DNA of 64,000 nt from Blautia hydrogenotrophica DSM 10507 (GTDB taxonomy: Bacteria; Bacillota; Clostridia; Lachnospirales; Lachnospiraceae): positions 310,001 to 374,000 of the forward strand of contig NZ_CP136423.1 in assembly GCF_034356035.1 (NCBI RefSeq), read 5' to 3'. The notes under the pieces are model-generated. The model searched no databases. It was not told the origin of the DNA and saw only the letters and a list, made by a program, of their open reading frames with translations. This document shows positions 28,563-38,860 of this stretch, in pieces. The position numbers and the translations under genes are program-made. The first letter of the stretch is position 1. The number at the start of each line of letters is the position of its first letter.

Positions 28563-30332
28563 ATGAGCAAAGGAACGATAAAGAAGGTGGCAGGACCTCT
28601 GGTTATCGCTGAGGGTATGAGAGATGCCAACATGTACGACGTGGTGCGTGTTAGTAATCAGCGATTGATCGGTGAGATCATCGAGATGCACGGCGACCAG
28701 GCTTCCATTCAGGTATATGAGGAGACTTCTGGTCTTGGACCTGGCGAACCGGTGGAATCCACCGAAATGCCACTGTCCGTAGAACTGGGACCTGGATTGA
28801 TTTCCAGTATCTATGATGGTATTCAACGTCCTCTGGACGACATTATGAAGGCGACCAACAGCAACAATCTGAAGCGTGGTGTGGAGGTTGCGTCTCTGAA
28901 ACGTGATAAGAAATGGAACTTTGTGCCAGTTGCGAAACCAGGCGACGAAGTGGCCGGCGGTGATGTTCTGGGAACCGTACAGGAGACTGTGCTGGTTCAG
29001 CAGAAGATCATGGTTCCGCCGAATATGAAAGGTAAGGTAAAAGACATCAAAGCCGGAGAATTTACGGTGGATGATGTAGTTGTAATTTTAGAGACGGAAG
29101 ATGGAGACAAAGAGCTGACTATGGCTCAGAAATGGCCAGTTCGTGTAGGACGCCCTTATCAGAAAAAACTTCCTCCGAAGGTTCCGCTGGTGACTGGACA
29201 GAGAGTAGTCGATACCATGTTCCCCATCGCCAAAGGTGGTGTGGCTGCGGTTCCAGGACCTTTCGGAAGCGGCAAGACGGTGATTCAGCATCAGCTGGCA
29301 AAATGGGCGGAGGCTGACATTGTGGTTTATATCGGTTGTGGTGAGCGTGGAAATGAGATGACCGACGTTCTGAATGAGTTTCCAGAGCTGAAAGACCCGA
29401 AGACGGGACAGTCTTTGATGGAGCGTACGGTTTTGATTGCGAATACTTCCGACATGCCTGTGGCAGCCCGTGAGGCATCCATTTACACAGGTATTACGAT
29501 TGCAGAGTATTTCCGTGACATGGGTTATTCCGTGGCACTGATGGCAGACTCTACTTCCCGTTGGGCAGAGGCTCTTCGAGAGATGTCTGGACGTCTGGAG
29601 GAGATGCCAGGTGAGGAAGGTTATCCCGCATATCTGGGAAGCCGTCTAGCTCAGTTCTATGAGAGAGCTGGACATGTGATCTGTCTGGGCAGCGATAACA
29701 GAGAGGGAGCGCTGACAGCGATCGGTGCCGTATCGCCGCCAGGTGGTGATATTTCTGAGCCAGTATCCCAGGCGACTCTGCGTATTGTAAAAGTGTTCTG
29801 GGGATTGGACTCTGCCCTGGCCTATAAACGTCACTTCCCAGCTATCAACTGGTTGACTAGCTATTCTTTGTATCTGGATGACGTAGGACCATGGTTTAAT
29901 GGAAATGTAGCTGAGGACTGGATGGCTCTGCGCCAGGAAATGATGACGTTGCTTCAGGAAGAATCCGAGTTGGAAGAGATCGTACAGATGGTAGGTATGG
30001 ACGCGTTGTCACCTGGAGACCGCTTAAAGATGGAGGCGGCCAGATCTATCCGTGAGGACTTCCTGCATCAGAATTCTTTCCATGAGATTGACACTTATAC
30101 ATCTCTGGAAAAACAGCACTATATGATGAAGCTGGTATTGGCATTTTACGATGAAGGCGCGGAAGCACTTAGTCGCGGCGCACAGGTCAATGATCTGGTA
30201 AAACTGCCTGTCCGTGAGAAAATTGGACGTTATAAATATACAGAGGAAAGCAATCTGACAGCCGAATATGAGGCCGTGGATAAAGAACTGTCTGCTGAGA
30301 TTGCTGGCCTTTTAGGAAAGGAGGACCTGTAA
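28563..30332 (+). CDS. ntpA: V-type ATPase catalytic subunit A
   Basis: 589 residues, full length. Walker A is GPFGSGKT near residues 232-239, and the catalytic glutamate segment GCGERGNEM is near 258-266; the bulge domain specific to A subunits lies between about 110 and 190. It hydrolyses or synthesises ATP at the A/B interface. The B subunit gene follows after a single base. Confidence 0.97.
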   Translation: MSKGTIKKVAGPLVIAEGMRDANMYDVVRVSNQRLIGEIIEMHGDQASIQVYEETSGLGPGEPVESTEMPLSVELGPGLISSIYDGIQRPLDDIMKATNSNNLKRGVEVASLKRDKKWNFVPVAKPGDEVAGGDVLGTVQETVLVQQKIMVPPNMKGKVKDIKAGEFTVDDVVVILETEDGDKELTMAQKWPVRVGRPYQKKLPPKVPLVTGQRVVDTMFPIAKGGVAAVPGPFGSGKTVIQHQLAKWAEADIVVYIGCGERGNEMTDVLNEFPELKDPKTGQSLMERTVLIANTSDMPVAAREASIYTGITIAEYFRDMGYSVALMADSTSRWAEALREMSGRLEEMPGEEGYPAYLGSRLAQFYERAGHVICLGSDNREGALTAIGAVSPPGGDISEPVSQATLRIVKVFWGLDSALAYKRHFPAINWLTSYSLYLDDVGPWFNGNVAEDWMALRQEMMTLLQEESELEEIVQMVGMDALSPGDRLKMEAARSIREDFLHQNSFHEIDTYTSLEKQHYMMKLVLAFYDEGAEALSRGAQVNDLVKLPVREKIGRYKYTEESNLTAEYEAVDKELSAEIAGLLGKEDL

Positions 30333-30333
30333 A

Positions 30334-31704
30334 ATGCCAAAAGAGTATAGAACCATACAAGAAGTTGCCGGTCCTTTGATGCTGGTACAAGGTGTAGAGA
30401 ATGTTACCTACGACGAGCTGGGTGAGATTGAGCTAGCCAACGGTGATATCCGCAGATGTAAGGTGTTGGAGATTGATGGAAGCAATGCTTTAGTACAGTT
30501 ATTCGAGAATTCTACAGGTATCAACCTGTCAAACAGTAAAGTACGTTTCCTAGGTCGAAGCATGGAGCTGGGTGTTTCTGGAGATATGCTAGGCCGTGTA
30601 TTCGATGGTCTGGGCCGTCCGATTGATGATGGGCCTGAGATTTTGCCGGATGAGAGAAGAGATATCAACGGACTGCCAATGAATCCAGCCGCCCGTGTCT
30701 ACCCGGAAGAGTTTATTCAGACGGGTGTCTCCGCGATTGACGGACTGAACACACTGGTACGTGGACAGAAGCTGCCGATTTTCTCAGCTTCCGGTCTTCC
30801 CCACGCACAGCTGGCAGCTCAGATTGCCAGACAGGCGAAAGTGCGCGGAACCTCAGAACCCTTTGCCGTAGTATTCGCGGCTATGGGTATCACTTTCGAG
30901 GAGTCTAACTTCTTCGTAGAGAGTTTCAAAGAGACAGGTGCTATCGACCGTACGGTGTTGTTTATCAATCTAGCCAATGACCCGGCGGTAGAGCGTATTG
31001 CGACGCCAAAGATGGCGTTGACGGCTGCTGAATATCTGGCTTTTGAGAAGAATATGCACGTGTTGGTTATCCTGACGGATATCACCAACTATGCAGATGC
31101 GTTGCGTGAGGTATCCGCGGCACGTAAGGAAGTTCCTGGACGTCGTGGATATCCGGGATATATGTACACAGATTTGGCTACGCTGTATGAGCGTGCTGGA
31201 CGTCAGACTGGAAAGAATGGAAGTATCACGATGATTCCGATTTTGACCATGCCTGAGGATGATAAGACTCACCCAATCCCTGACCTTACCGGATATATCA
31301 CCGAGGGCCAGATCATCCTGAGCCGTGAGCTGTACCGTCGCGGAGTGACTCCGCCAATTGATGTTCTTCCGTCACTGTCTCGTCTGAAGGATAAGGGTAT
31401 CGGTGAGGGAAAAACTCGTGCGGACCATTCCAACACGATGAATCAGCTTTTTGCGGCTTACTCCCGCGGTAAAGACGCGAAAGAGCTGATGACCATCTTA
31501 GGCGAAGCAGCTCTGTCTGACATCGACTTAATTTATGCGAAGTTCGCAGATGCCTTTGAGGAGCAGTATGTATCCCAGGGATATGATGCGAACCGTGATA
31601 TTGAGGAGACCCTGGAGATCGGATGGAAATTGCTCTCCATTCTTCCTAGAAGTGAGCTGAAACGTATTGATGACAAGTTCCTGGATATGTATTACGGAAA
31701 GTAA
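30334..31704 (+). CDS. ntpB: V-type ATPase non-catalytic subunit B
   Basis: 456 residues. The usual degenerate P-loop ([19 protein letters not shown] near 149-167) and the [20 protein letters not shown] segment identify subunit B. It alternates with A in the head and supplies the arginine finger. GGAGGACCTG precedes the ATG inside the end of the A gene. Confidence 0.97.
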   Translation: MPKEYRTIQEVAGPLMLVQGVENVTYDELGEIELANGDIRRCKVLEIDGSNALVQLFENSTGINLSNSKVRFLGRSMELGVSGDMLGRVFDGLGRPIDDGPEILPDERRDINGLPMNPAARVYPEEFIQTGVSAIDGLNTLVRGQKLPIFSASGLPHAQLAAQIARQAKVRGTSEPFAVVFAAMGITFEESNFFVESFKETGAIDRTVLFINLANDPAVERIATPKMALTAAEYLAFEKNMHVLVILTDITNYADALREVSAARKEVPGRRGYPGYMYTDLATLYERAGRQTGKNGSITMIPILTMPEDDKTHPIPDLTGYITEGQIILSRELYRRGVTPPIDVLPSLSRLKDKGIGEGKTRADHSNTMNQLFAAYSRGKDAKELMTILGEAALSDIDLIYAKFADAFEEQYVSQGYDANRDIEETLEIGWKLLSILPRSELKRIDDKFLDMYYGK

Positions 31705-31783
31705 CGAGTATCCGGTAGCAGGTTGTATATACAGCCATCACATACGACAGATTGCGTTAGAGTAGGAAAGAAGGTGAAGGAAT

Positions 31784-32455
31784 TTGGCATCTACCCAGGT
31801 GAACCCAACCCGTATGGAGTTGACCAAACAGAAGAAAAAACTTGTGACCGCGGTGCGAGGACACAAGCTTCTGAAAGATAAACGAGATGAACTTATGCGC
31901 CAGTTCCTGGATTTGGCACGTGAAAATATGGCACTGCGATTGAAAGTGGAAGAGGGAATTCGATCGGCGAATACGAACTTCGTTGTGGCGAAGGCCGGAA
32001 TGTCGGAGGAGACTTTGAACACTGCGTTGATGGCGCCGAAGCAGGAGGTCTATCTGGAGACTTCCACAAAGAACGTCATGAGTGTCGATATTCCGTCCTT
32101 TGAGTATAAGACCAGGACGGCAGACGCCAACGATATCTATTCATATGGTTTTGCGTTTACTTCCAGTGATTTAGACGGGGCGGTGAAATCCTTGGCAGAT
32201 ATTCTGCCGGATATGCTGCGTCTAGCTGAGTGCGAGAAAGCGTGTCAGTTGATGTCGGCGGAGATCGAGAAGACTCGTCGTCGTGTAAATGCCCTGGAGC
32301 ATGTGATTATTCCACAGGCACAGGAGCATATTAAATATATTACCATGAAGCTGGATGAGAATGAACGAAGCACGCAGATTCGCCTGATGAAGGTGAAGGA
32401 TATGATGCTGGAGGATGCTCACAAGTACAGTGAACGTCCGGTTCGAGAAGCATAG
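31784..32455 (+). CDS. ntpD: V-type ATPase rotor stalk subunit D, TTG start
   Basis: 223 residues. The TTG at 31784 is the start: it gives (M)ASTQVNPTRMEL, the conserved N-terminus of subunit D, with GAAGGTGAAGG upstream. The protein is a long antiparallel coiled coil forming the central shaft; RRVNALEHVIIPQ near 165-177 is the family signature. It is the last gene of the operon, followed by a strong terminator. Confidence 0.93.
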   Translation: MASTQVNPTRMELTKQKKKLVTAVRGHKLLKDKRDELMRQFLDLARENMALRLKVEEGIRSANTNFVVAKAGMSEETLNTALMAPKQEVYLETSTKNVMSVDIPSFEYKTRTADANDIYSYGFAFTSSDLDGAVKSLADILPDMLRLAECEKACQLMSAEIEKTRRRVNALEHVIIPQAQEHIKYITMKLDENERSTQIRLMKVKDMMLEDAHKYSERPVREA

Positions 32456-32469
32456 AGCTCATTTGAGAG

Positions 32470-32508
32470 CTGCTGTGGGACATTAAATGTCTCACAGCAG
32501 TTTTTTCT
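32470..32508 (+). terminator. Terminator of the V-ATPase operon
   Basis: CTGCTGTGGGACATT and AATGTCTCACAGCAG form a 15-bp stem (one G-T pair) with a single-base loop region, then TTTTTT (32501-32506). Confidence 0.9.
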
Positions 32509-32733
32509 TAGCGAAGCGAGGATGCCGCTGGCACAGACAGAGAACACAGTTAGGATGTATGAGCTAGTCTGCCCTGACCTTTGCATAATAGAAGAAAACT
32601 GCGTCTGAATAGAGTGATTGGGAAAATTTGTTATATAATTAATAAGATTTTTAGAATTCATGGTATATATTACTGAAAATCTATTATGAAAAAAGGTAAA
32701 AACAGAGAAAATGCAAAAAAAAATATATAATAA

Positions 32734-32762
32734 TTGACTTTTTTATGGAAGAAAGCTACAAT
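32734..32762 (+). promoter_or_regulatory. Promoter of the ptb-ior-buk operon
   Basis: TTGACT (32734-32739), 17-base spacer, TACAAT (32757-32762). The predicted leader to 32929 is about 160 bases and contains the palindrome ATCGTGCACGAT (32774-32785), a possible operator or hairpin. The remainder of the gene-free stretch 32509-32733 shows no recognisable feature. Confidence 0.7.
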
Positions 32763-32928
32763 AGCATTAAAGAATCGTGCACGATTTATATAACTATTAT
32801 GAAGTAGCAAAAAGTACGTACTGGTGAATCCACTAAAATTGTATGGGGGCTTCCTCCGATGAGAGAAATGCGGTATCCGTTGTGAGGAAGAAATTGTTTC
32901 GTAATTCTATTAAAGGAGGGCGACCGCA

Positions 32929-33834
32929 ATGGTAATTGAAAGCTTTGAGCAGTTGAGAGATAAGGTTCAGGCGGCTGGCAGGTGCAAAGTTGTAGTTATA
33001 GCTGCGCACGATGCACACACGCTGGAAGCAGTCTTGAAGACGCGAGAAGAGGGGATACTGGATTATATTCTGGTGGGAAAAGAAAAAGAAATTCTAGAGA
33101 TCGGAAAATCTCTGGGACATGAGATTGACCCGGCAGATGTGATTGACAGTCAAACTGACGAAGATGCAGTGGAGAAGGGCATTCAATTGGTCCGTGAAGG
33201 AAAGGCGGATTTCATTCAGAAAGGGCTCCTACAGACGTCCACTTTGTTAAAAGGTGTTGTAGATAAGGAAAAAGGTATCCGGACAGGGAAGGCGATGTCT
33301 CATGTGGCCTTACTGGATGTTCCGACTTATCATAAGATATTGGGAGTGACTGACGGCGGGATGATGATGTATCCTGATCTGGCGAAGAAGAAAGACATTG
33401 CCATCAATGCGGTGGAAATGTTCCGTGGCTTTGGGTATGAACGACCAAAGATGGCTGCCCTCTGTGCGGTAGAGGTATTGAACCCGAAGATGCAGGCTAC
33501 CGTAGATGCGGCAGAACTTCAAAAGATGGCTGAGGCAGGTGAGATTCCGAACTGTGATTTTGCGGGACCTATCTCTATGGACTTGGCGATGAGCAAAGAA
33601 TCTGCTCAGATCAAAGGTTTTGACAGCCCAGTCACCGGTGAAGCGGATATCCTCTTAGTTCCCAGCATTGATGTGGGAAATATTATGGTGAAGTCTCTGC
33701 TGATGCTTGGCAAGGCACGGATGGCAGGATGTGTTGTGGGAGCGAAGTGTCCAATCGCGCTGAATTCCAGAAGCGCGACGTTTGAAGAAAAATATTATTC
33801 ACTTTTGGCATGTGCTTGTATGGTAAACAAATAG
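32929..33834 (+). CDS. ptb: Phosphate butyryltransferase (phosphotransbutyrylase family)
   Basis: 301 residues, the length of Ptb and shorter than Pta. Motifs ADFIQKGLLQTSTLLKGV near 91-108, GVTDGGMMMYPDL and FDSPVTGEADILLVPSID near 230-247 are those of the phosphate acetyl/butyryltransferase family. It turns an acyl-CoA into an acyl phosphate. It is first in an operon with iorAB, an aminotransferase and a butyrate kinase, which suggests an acyl-CoA from a 2-oxoacid (aryl or branched) rather than only butyryl-CoA. Confidence 0.9.
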   Translation: MVIESFEQLRDKVQAAGRCKVVVIAAHDAHTLEAVLKTREEGILDYILVGKEKEILEIGKSLGHEIDPADVIDSQTDEDAVEKGIQLVREGKADFIQKGLLQTSTLLKGVVDKEKGIRTGKAMSHVALLDVPTYHKILGVTDGGMMMYPDLAKKKDIAINAVEMFRGFGYERPKMAALCAVEVLNPKMQATVDAAELQKMAEAGEIPNCDFAGPISMDLAMSKESAQIKGFDSPVTGEADILLVPSIDVGNIMVKSLLMLGKARMAGCVVGAKCPIALNSRSATFEEKYYSLLACACMVNK

Positions 33835-33864
33835 AAGAAGCGAATGAAGGAGGTAAAGCGGGAA

Positions 33865-35643
33865 ATGAAAAAATTAATGACCGGCGATGAGGCTATCGCC
33901 AGAGGTGCTTATGAAGCAGGTGTACGTCACGCATCAGCTTATCCAGGCACACCGAGTACAGAAATTCTGGAAAATATTTCCACTTACAAGGAGATCTATG
34001 CAGAGTGGGCACCGAATGAGAAGGTTGCCATGGAGTCTGCGATCGGAGCGGCAATCGGCGGCGCTAGAAGTATCGTATCTATGAAGCATGTAGGTATGAA
34101 CGTAGCGGCGGACCCATTGTTTACCTGGGCTTATATGGGAGTAAATGCAGGTAATGTAATTATTACAGCTGATGAGCCGGGTATGTATTCTTCTCAGAAT
34201 GAGCAGGATAACCGTAACTATGCAAAGGCCGCAAAATTGGCGATGTTAGAGCCATCTGACAGCCAGGAATGTATTGACATGGTGAAAGCGGCTTATGAAT
34301 TGGGTGAAAAATATGATACCCCATTTGTGATTCGTATGACGACTCGTGTCTGCCATTCTAAATCTGTAGTAGAACTGCATGACCGTGTGGAGATTCCGCT
34401 GAAAGATTGGGAGAAAAATCCACAGAAATATGTCTGCTTGCCAGCGCACGCCAGACCAATGCGTGTAAAATTGGAAGAGAGATTAGAAAAGTTGGCAGAG
34501 TACAGTGAGACTTCTCCATTTAACAGAGTAGAGATGGGAGATACTTCTGTGGGTGTCATCGCATCTGGTATCTGCTATTATTATGCGAAAGAAGTATGGG
34601 GAGATAAGGCATCTTACTTGAAGTTGGGCTTTACAAACCCGATGCCTGCAAATCTGATCAAGGATTTTTGTAGCAAAGTAGATAAGGTATATATTTTGGA
34701 GGAGAATGATCCTTATATTGAAGAGTTTGTAAAACTGCAGGGCTGCGAATGTGTAGGAAAAGAGATTTTCCCGAAATGGGGAGAGATGACTCCGGATGTG
34801 ATTCGCGCGGCAGTGGGCGGAGAGAAGCCAAAGACGATCGAATTCGATCACAGCAAATTGATTAACCGTGCGCCTACATTCTGTGCAGGATGTCCTCACC
34901 GTGGAATGTTCTACCGTCTTGGAAAGAGAAAAGATATTATGATCAGTGGTGATATTGGTTGTTATACGTTGGCAGCAGGAGCTCCGTATAAAGCAATGGA
35001 TTCCACTGTCTGTATGGGAGCCAGCATCAGCTTAGGACATGGCGCTCAGAAAGCGTTCAATATGGGTGACACCGGACGTCGTGTGGTAACTGTATTGGGT
35101 GATTCTACCTTCTTCCACACTGGCGTGAACTCCCTGATTAACACTGTTTACAATAACAGCAACACCATCAATATTATCCTGGATAACCGTATTACCGGAA
35201 TGACAGGACATCAGCAGAACCCAGGTACTGGCTTTAACGCGAAGGGAGAGCCGGCTAGTATGATTATCCTGGAGGACCTGGTGAAAGCGATTGGTATCAA
35301 GCATATCTTCGTTATTAATCCAAACAATTTGAAAGAGGTTGATGAAACTCTGGATAAGTGTCTGGCAATCAAAGATGAGCCTTCCGTAATCATTACCAGA
35401 TGGCCATGTGTACTGAAGAAATTCTCACAGGCGGATTTGGATGAATTCGACAATCTGTTTAAAACCAAGAATAAGATTGATCCGGAGAAGTGTATCGGAT
35501 GTAAAGCTTGTCTGAAAACTGGGTGCCCGGCTCTGAATTACGACAGAGTAAACAAGAAGGTACATATTAACCGTGCACAGTGTGTGGGCTGTGATGTATG
35601 TATGCAAGTCTGTAGGAAAGACGCCATTTCGAAGGAGGATTAA
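33865..35643 (+). CDS. iorA: Indolepyruvate:ferredoxin oxidoreductase subunit alpha
   Basis: 592 residues from ATG 33865 after AAGGAGG; an upstream ATG lies before that site. The N-terminal pyrimidine domain has GDEAIARGAYEAGV and AYPGTPSTEILE; the TPP-binding domain has GDIGCYTLAAGAPY and VLGDSTFFHTGV. The C-terminus carries ferredoxin motifs CIGCKACLKTGCPA and CVGCDVCMQVC. IorA with IorB oxidatively decarboxylates aryl pyruvates to aryl-acetyl-CoA with ferredoxin reduction. The next gene is iorB after five bases. Confidence 0.95.
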   Translation: MKKLMTGDEAIARGAYEAGVRHASAYPGTPSTEILENISTYKEIYAEWAPNEKVAMESAIGAAIGGARSIVSMKHVGMNVAADPLFTWAYMGVNAGNVIITADEPGMYSSQNEQDNRNYAKAAKLAMLEPSDSQECIDMVKAAYELGEKYDTPFVIRMTTRVCHSKSVVELHDRVEIPLKDWEKNPQKYVCLPAHARPMRVKLEERLEKLAEYSETSPFNRVEMGDTSVGVIASGICYYYAKEVWGDKASYLKLGFTNPMPANLIKDFCSKVDKVYILEENDPYIEEFVKLQGCECVGKEIFPKWGEMTPDVIRAAVGGEKPKTIEFDHSKLINRAPTFCAGCPHRGMFYRLGKRKDIMISGDIGCYTLAAGAPYKAMDSTVCMGASISLGHGAQKAFNMGDTGRRVVTVLGDSTFFHTGVNSLINTVYNNSNTINIILDNRITGMTGHQQNPGTGFNAKGEPASMIILEDLVKAIGIKHIFVINPNNLKEVDETLDKCLAIKDEPSVIITRWPCVLKKFSQADLDEFDNLFKTKNKIDPEKCIGCKACLKTGCPALNYDRVNKKVHINRAQCVGCDVCMQVCRKDAISKED

Positions 35644-35648
35644 GGACG

Positions 35649-36218
35649 ATGACAAAGAGTATCTTATTAGTTGGTGTAGGTGGCCAGGGAACCATCCTCG
35701 CCAGTAAAATACTGACCCTGGGCTTAATGGAAGCCGGATTTGATGTGAAAATGAGTGAGATTCATGGAATGTCTCAGCGTGGTGGAAGCGTATCCTCACA
35801 GGTGCGTTACGGCGATGTGGTTTATTCTCCGGTAATTGAGAAAGGCAGTGCCGATATCATTGTTTCTTTTGAGAAAATGGAAGCGTTGAGAGCTTTGGAT
35901 TATCTGAAAGAAGGCGGTGTATTGGTTGTAAATGATGAAGAGATTGACTCTATGTCTGTGATTACCGGACAGGAAGAGTATCCAGATGATGTGCTGGATA
36001 TCATTAAATCTCATTCAAAAGCGACAGTACTGAATGCAACGGAGCTGGCGAGAGGTCTGGGAAATGAGAAGGCTGCCAATATTATTCTGTTGGGAACTAT
36101 CATAAAATCCATGGGACTTGAGCATATTGACTGGGAGAGCATTCTGCGCGCCAACATTAAACCACAGTTTGTTGACTTGAACTTGAAGGCTATTAAGGTG
36201 GGAATGGAAGCTATGTGA
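35649..36218 (+). CDS. iorB: Indolepyruvate:ferredoxin oxidoreductase subunit beta
   Basis: 189 residues, the gamma-type domain of the oxidoreductase family. VGVGGQGTILASKILTLGL at about 7-25, then MSEIHGMSQRGGSVSSQVRYG, is the family signature. It completes the IorAB enzyme that joins CoA to the decarboxylated 2-oxoacid. AAGGAGGATTAAGG precedes the ATG. Confidence 0.95.
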   Translation: MTKSILLVGVGGQGTILASKILTLGLMEAGFDVKMSEIHGMSQRGGSVSSQVRYGDVVYSPVIEKGSADIIVSFEKMEALRALDYLKEGGVLVVNDEEIDSMSVITGQEEYPDDVLDIIKSHSKATVLNATELARGLGNEKAANIILLGTIIKSMGLEHIDWESILRANIKPQFVDLNLKAIKVGMEAM

Positions 36219-36292
36219 CCGTTCGAAAGCTTAGAAGTGAATATACTAGATTCGAACGGAGAAAGGGACACCTTGTCCGTAAGGACAGGGTG
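36219..36292 (+). other. Two intercistronic hairpins between iorB and the aminotransferase gene
   Basis: CCGTTCGAA/TTCGAACGG (36219-36259) and CACCTTGTCC/GGACAGGGTG (36269-36292) around a GTAA tetraloop. The second is followed by ATTCCTCTTTAT and could be a leaky terminator or an mRNA-stability element within the operon. Confidence 0.5.
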
Positions 36293-36379
36293 ATTCCTCT
36301 TTATAGGAGATGAGGACATCTATGGAGAGGAGAACAGTATCAAGTAAATATGTTTTGAATGAAGAAGGGTGTGTATAAT

Positions 36380-37564
36380 ATGATTTCCGAAAGAATGAAA
36401 CCTTATGTAAATAATAATTCTGCGATTCGTGCTATGTTTGAAGAAGGAAACAGGCTGAAAGCGCTTTATGGAGAAGACAAAGTTTTTGATTTCAGTATTG
36501 GGAATCCAAACGTTCCGGCACCAGATTGTGTTCAGGAGACAATCATTGATCTGGTAAAAAATATGGACCCGGTTGTTCTGCACGGATACATGAATAATGC
36601 TGGTTTTGAGGATGTGAGACAGTCGATTGCGGAATCCTTGAATAGACGATTTGGCACGAATTTTGCAGCTAAGAACTTGATTATGACGGTAGGTGCTGCT
36701 AGTGGTTTGAACATTACTTTTAAGGCTTTGTTAAACCCAGGTGATGAGGTAATCGTATTCGCTCCTTACTTCCTGGAATATGGTGCATATGTAAAGAATT
36801 ATGATGGAGTATTGGTTGAGGTATCACCGGATACTTCCACATTCCAGCCGAATTTGGAAGAGTTCAAGAGTAAGATCAATGAGAAGACCAAGGCAGTTAT
36901 CGTAAATAACCCGCACAATCCTACAGGAGTGGTCTATTCAGAGGATACCATCAAAAAACTGGCTGCGATTCTGGAAGAGAAAGAGAAAGAAGTGGGGCAT
37001 CCAATCTACCTGATTTCAGATGAGCCATACAGAGAGCTGGCTTATGATGGAGTTGAGGTTCCGTACCTGACGAAGTATTACAAAGATACGATCGTTGGAT
37101 ATTCCTACAGCAAATCTCTGTCACTTCCCGGAGAGCGTATCGGCTATGTGGTAATCCCGGATGAACTGGATGGCAGTGATGAGGTGATTCAGGCGGCTAC
37201 GATCGCTAACCGAATTTTAGGTTCCGTAAACGCTCCTTCTTTGATTCAGAAAGTAGTTGGAAGATGTGTGGATGCGGCAGTTAATGTGGAGTACTATGAC
37301 CGGAACCGCAAGACACTCTACGAAGGTCTTACAAAACTGGGCTTTGAATGTGTAAAACCTCAGGGAGCATTTTATCTGTTTGTGAAATCTCCAACAAAGG
37401 ATGAAAAAGAATTTGTGGAGGCTGCTAAAAAGTATAATATTCTGATGGTGGCAGGAAGTTCCTTTGCCTGCCCAGGATACGTTCGATTAAGTTACTGCGT
37501 TTCTTATGAAAGTATTCAAAACAGCTTGCCGGAGTTTGCTAAGCTGGCAAAAGAGCTGTTCTAG
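36380..37564 (+). CDS. PLP-dependent aminotransferase (class I/II)
   Basis: 394 residues from ATG 36380; GAAGAAGGGTG is upstream, and an earlier ATG at 36359 lacks a site. The lysine that binds PLP is in SYSKSLSLPGERIGY near residue 247, and NNPHNPTGVVYSEDT marks the fold type I family. Close relatives are aspartate- or aromatic-aminotransferase-like. Beside Ior it likely supplies the 2-oxoacid from an aromatic or branched amino acid, with glutamate as product. Confidence 0.9.
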   Translation: MISERMKPYVNNNSAIRAMFEEGNRLKALYGEDKVFDFSIGNPNVPAPDCVQETIIDLVKNMDPVVLHGYMNNAGFEDVRQSIAESLNRRFGTNFAAKNLIMTVGAASGLNITFKALLNPGDEVIVFAPYFLEYGAYVKNYDGVLVEVSPDTSTFQPNLEEFKSKINEKTKAVIVNNPHNPTGVVYSEDTIKKLAAILEEKEKEVGHPIYLISDEPYRELAYDGVEVPYLTKYYKDTIVGYSYSKSLSLPGERIGYVVIPDELDGSDEVIQAATIANRILGSVNAPSLIQKVVGRCVDAAVNVEYYDRNRKTLYEGLTKLGFECVKPQGAFYLFVKSPTKDEKEFVEAAKKYNILMVAGSSFACPGYVRLSYCVSYESIQNSLPEFAKLAKELF

Positions 37565-37588
37565 ACATCAGGCCTACGGAGGTGGACA

Positions 37589-38704
37589 ATGGCATATAAG
37601 CTGTTAATCATTAATCCTGGTTCGACCAGCACAAAACTGGCGATCTATGAGGATGAGAAGAAAATTGTTCAGGAAAATATAGAACATGATACTACAGAAC
37701 TGGCAAAATACGATCAAATTCCTGATCAGATTCCATTTCGAATGGAGATTATACGGCAATTTTTAGAGAAAAACGGAGTGAAACAGGAAGAACTGTCTGC
37801 GATTGTAGGGCGAGGAGGATTAGTTCCTGGGCTACATGCGGGGGGTTATACTGTGAATGATGAACTGTTTTTTGCTTTGGAAAGCGATATCAGTTCTCCC
37901 CATGCCTCGAATTTAGGGGGGATGCTGGCGAAATTATGTGCGGAATCTGTGGGAATTCCGGCCTATATCTATGACGCAGTGACAGGAGGAGAGTTGACTC
38001 CTGTGGCGCAAGTGACAGGAATCCCGGAGATCACCAGACAGAGTTTTTGCCATTTGCTGAATAGCCATGCGATGGCTTTGAAATATGCGAAGTCTATAGG
38101 CAGGGACTATAAAGATTTGAACCTTATCGTGGCTCACTTGGGCGGCGGAGTCTCCATCAGTGTGCATTCTAAAGGAAAGATTGTGGATTCTCTGGGAGAC
38201 GATGACGGACAGTTTTCGCCGGAGAGGGCAGGAAGTGTTCCAGGTCTGCAGTTGGTGGAATTGTGTTATTCCGGCAACTATACGAGAGCAGACATGAAAA
38301 AGAAAGTGCGCGGCAAAGGCGGTATGTATGCTCACTTGGGAACCAGCGATTGCCGTGTGATTGAGAAAATGATTCAGGATGGAGATAAGCATGCAGAACT
38401 GGTATTCAGAGCTCAGGCTTATCAGATTGCCAAGGGAATTGGACTTTTGAGTGTCGCTCAAAGAGGAAATACAGATGCAATTATTCTGACTGGCGGTGTA
38501 GCAAATTCCAAGATGCTTACGGATATGGTAAAAGAGTATGCAGGTTTCATTGCTCCTATTGAGGTATTGCCGGGAGAGAATGAGATGGAGGCTTTGGCTT
38601 TCGGTGGGTTACGTCTGTTGAGGGGCGAGGAACAGCCCCATATCTATCAGTTGCCGAGTGTGAGGAATCAGCACAAGAGTTATCGGCATTGGCGCCCATC
38701 ATAA
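37589..38704 (+). CDS. buk: Butyrate kinase
   Basis: 371 residues. The acetate/butyrate kinase fold shows LLIINPGSTSTKLAIYED at the start, VAHLGGGVSISVHSKGKIVD near 178-197, RAGSVPG, and IILTGGVANSK near 293-303. It makes ATP from an acyl phosphate. As the last gene in the operon it closes the path acyl-CoA to acyl phosphate to acid plus ATP. CGGAGGTGG precedes the ATG. Confidence 0.94.
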   Translation: MAYKLLIINPGSTSTKLAIYEDEKKIVQENIEHDTTELAKYDQIPDQIPFRMEIIRQFLEKNGVKQEELSAIVGRGGLVPGLHAGGYTVNDELFFALESDISSPHASNLGGMLAKLCAESVGIPAYIYDAVTGGELTPVAQVTGIPEITRQSFCHLLNSHAMALKYAKSIGRDYKDLNLIVAHLGGGVSISVHSKGKIVDSLGDDDGQFSPERAGSVPGLQLVELCYSGNYTRADMKKKVRGKGGMYAHLGTSDCRVIEKMIQDGDKHAELVFRAQAYQIAKGIGLLSVAQRGNTDAIILTGGVANSKMLTDMVKEYAGFIAPIEVLPGENEMEALAFGGLRLLRGEEQPHIYQLPSVRNQHKSYRHWRPS

Positions 38705-38768
38705 ATTAAATAAACATTTTATGATCCTTTATGAGCAGTCTGTGATTGGCAGGCTGCTCATGTTGTAC

Positions 38769-38804
38769 AGAAAAAAGCCGCTGCAAAAACAGCGGCTTTT
38801 TTCT
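38769..38804. terminator. Bidirectional terminator between buk and adhE
   Basis: AGAAAAAAGCCGCTG / CAGCGGCTTTTTTCT with a short A-rich loop; A and T runs on both sides suit both converging genes. A second hairpin GGCCGGTGAA/TTCACCGGCC at 38830-38853 follows, closer to adhE, without a T-run. Confidence 0.88.
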
Positions 38805-38860
38805 GTAGGGGAATTGTCTATTTTATCTTGGCCGGTGAAGAAATTCACCGGCCAAAAAGG

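Noticed and set aside
32774..32785. ATCGTGCACGAT as a confident operator for the ptb operon
   Set aside because: A single 12-bp palindrome without a second copy or known regulator; noted only in the promoter entry.
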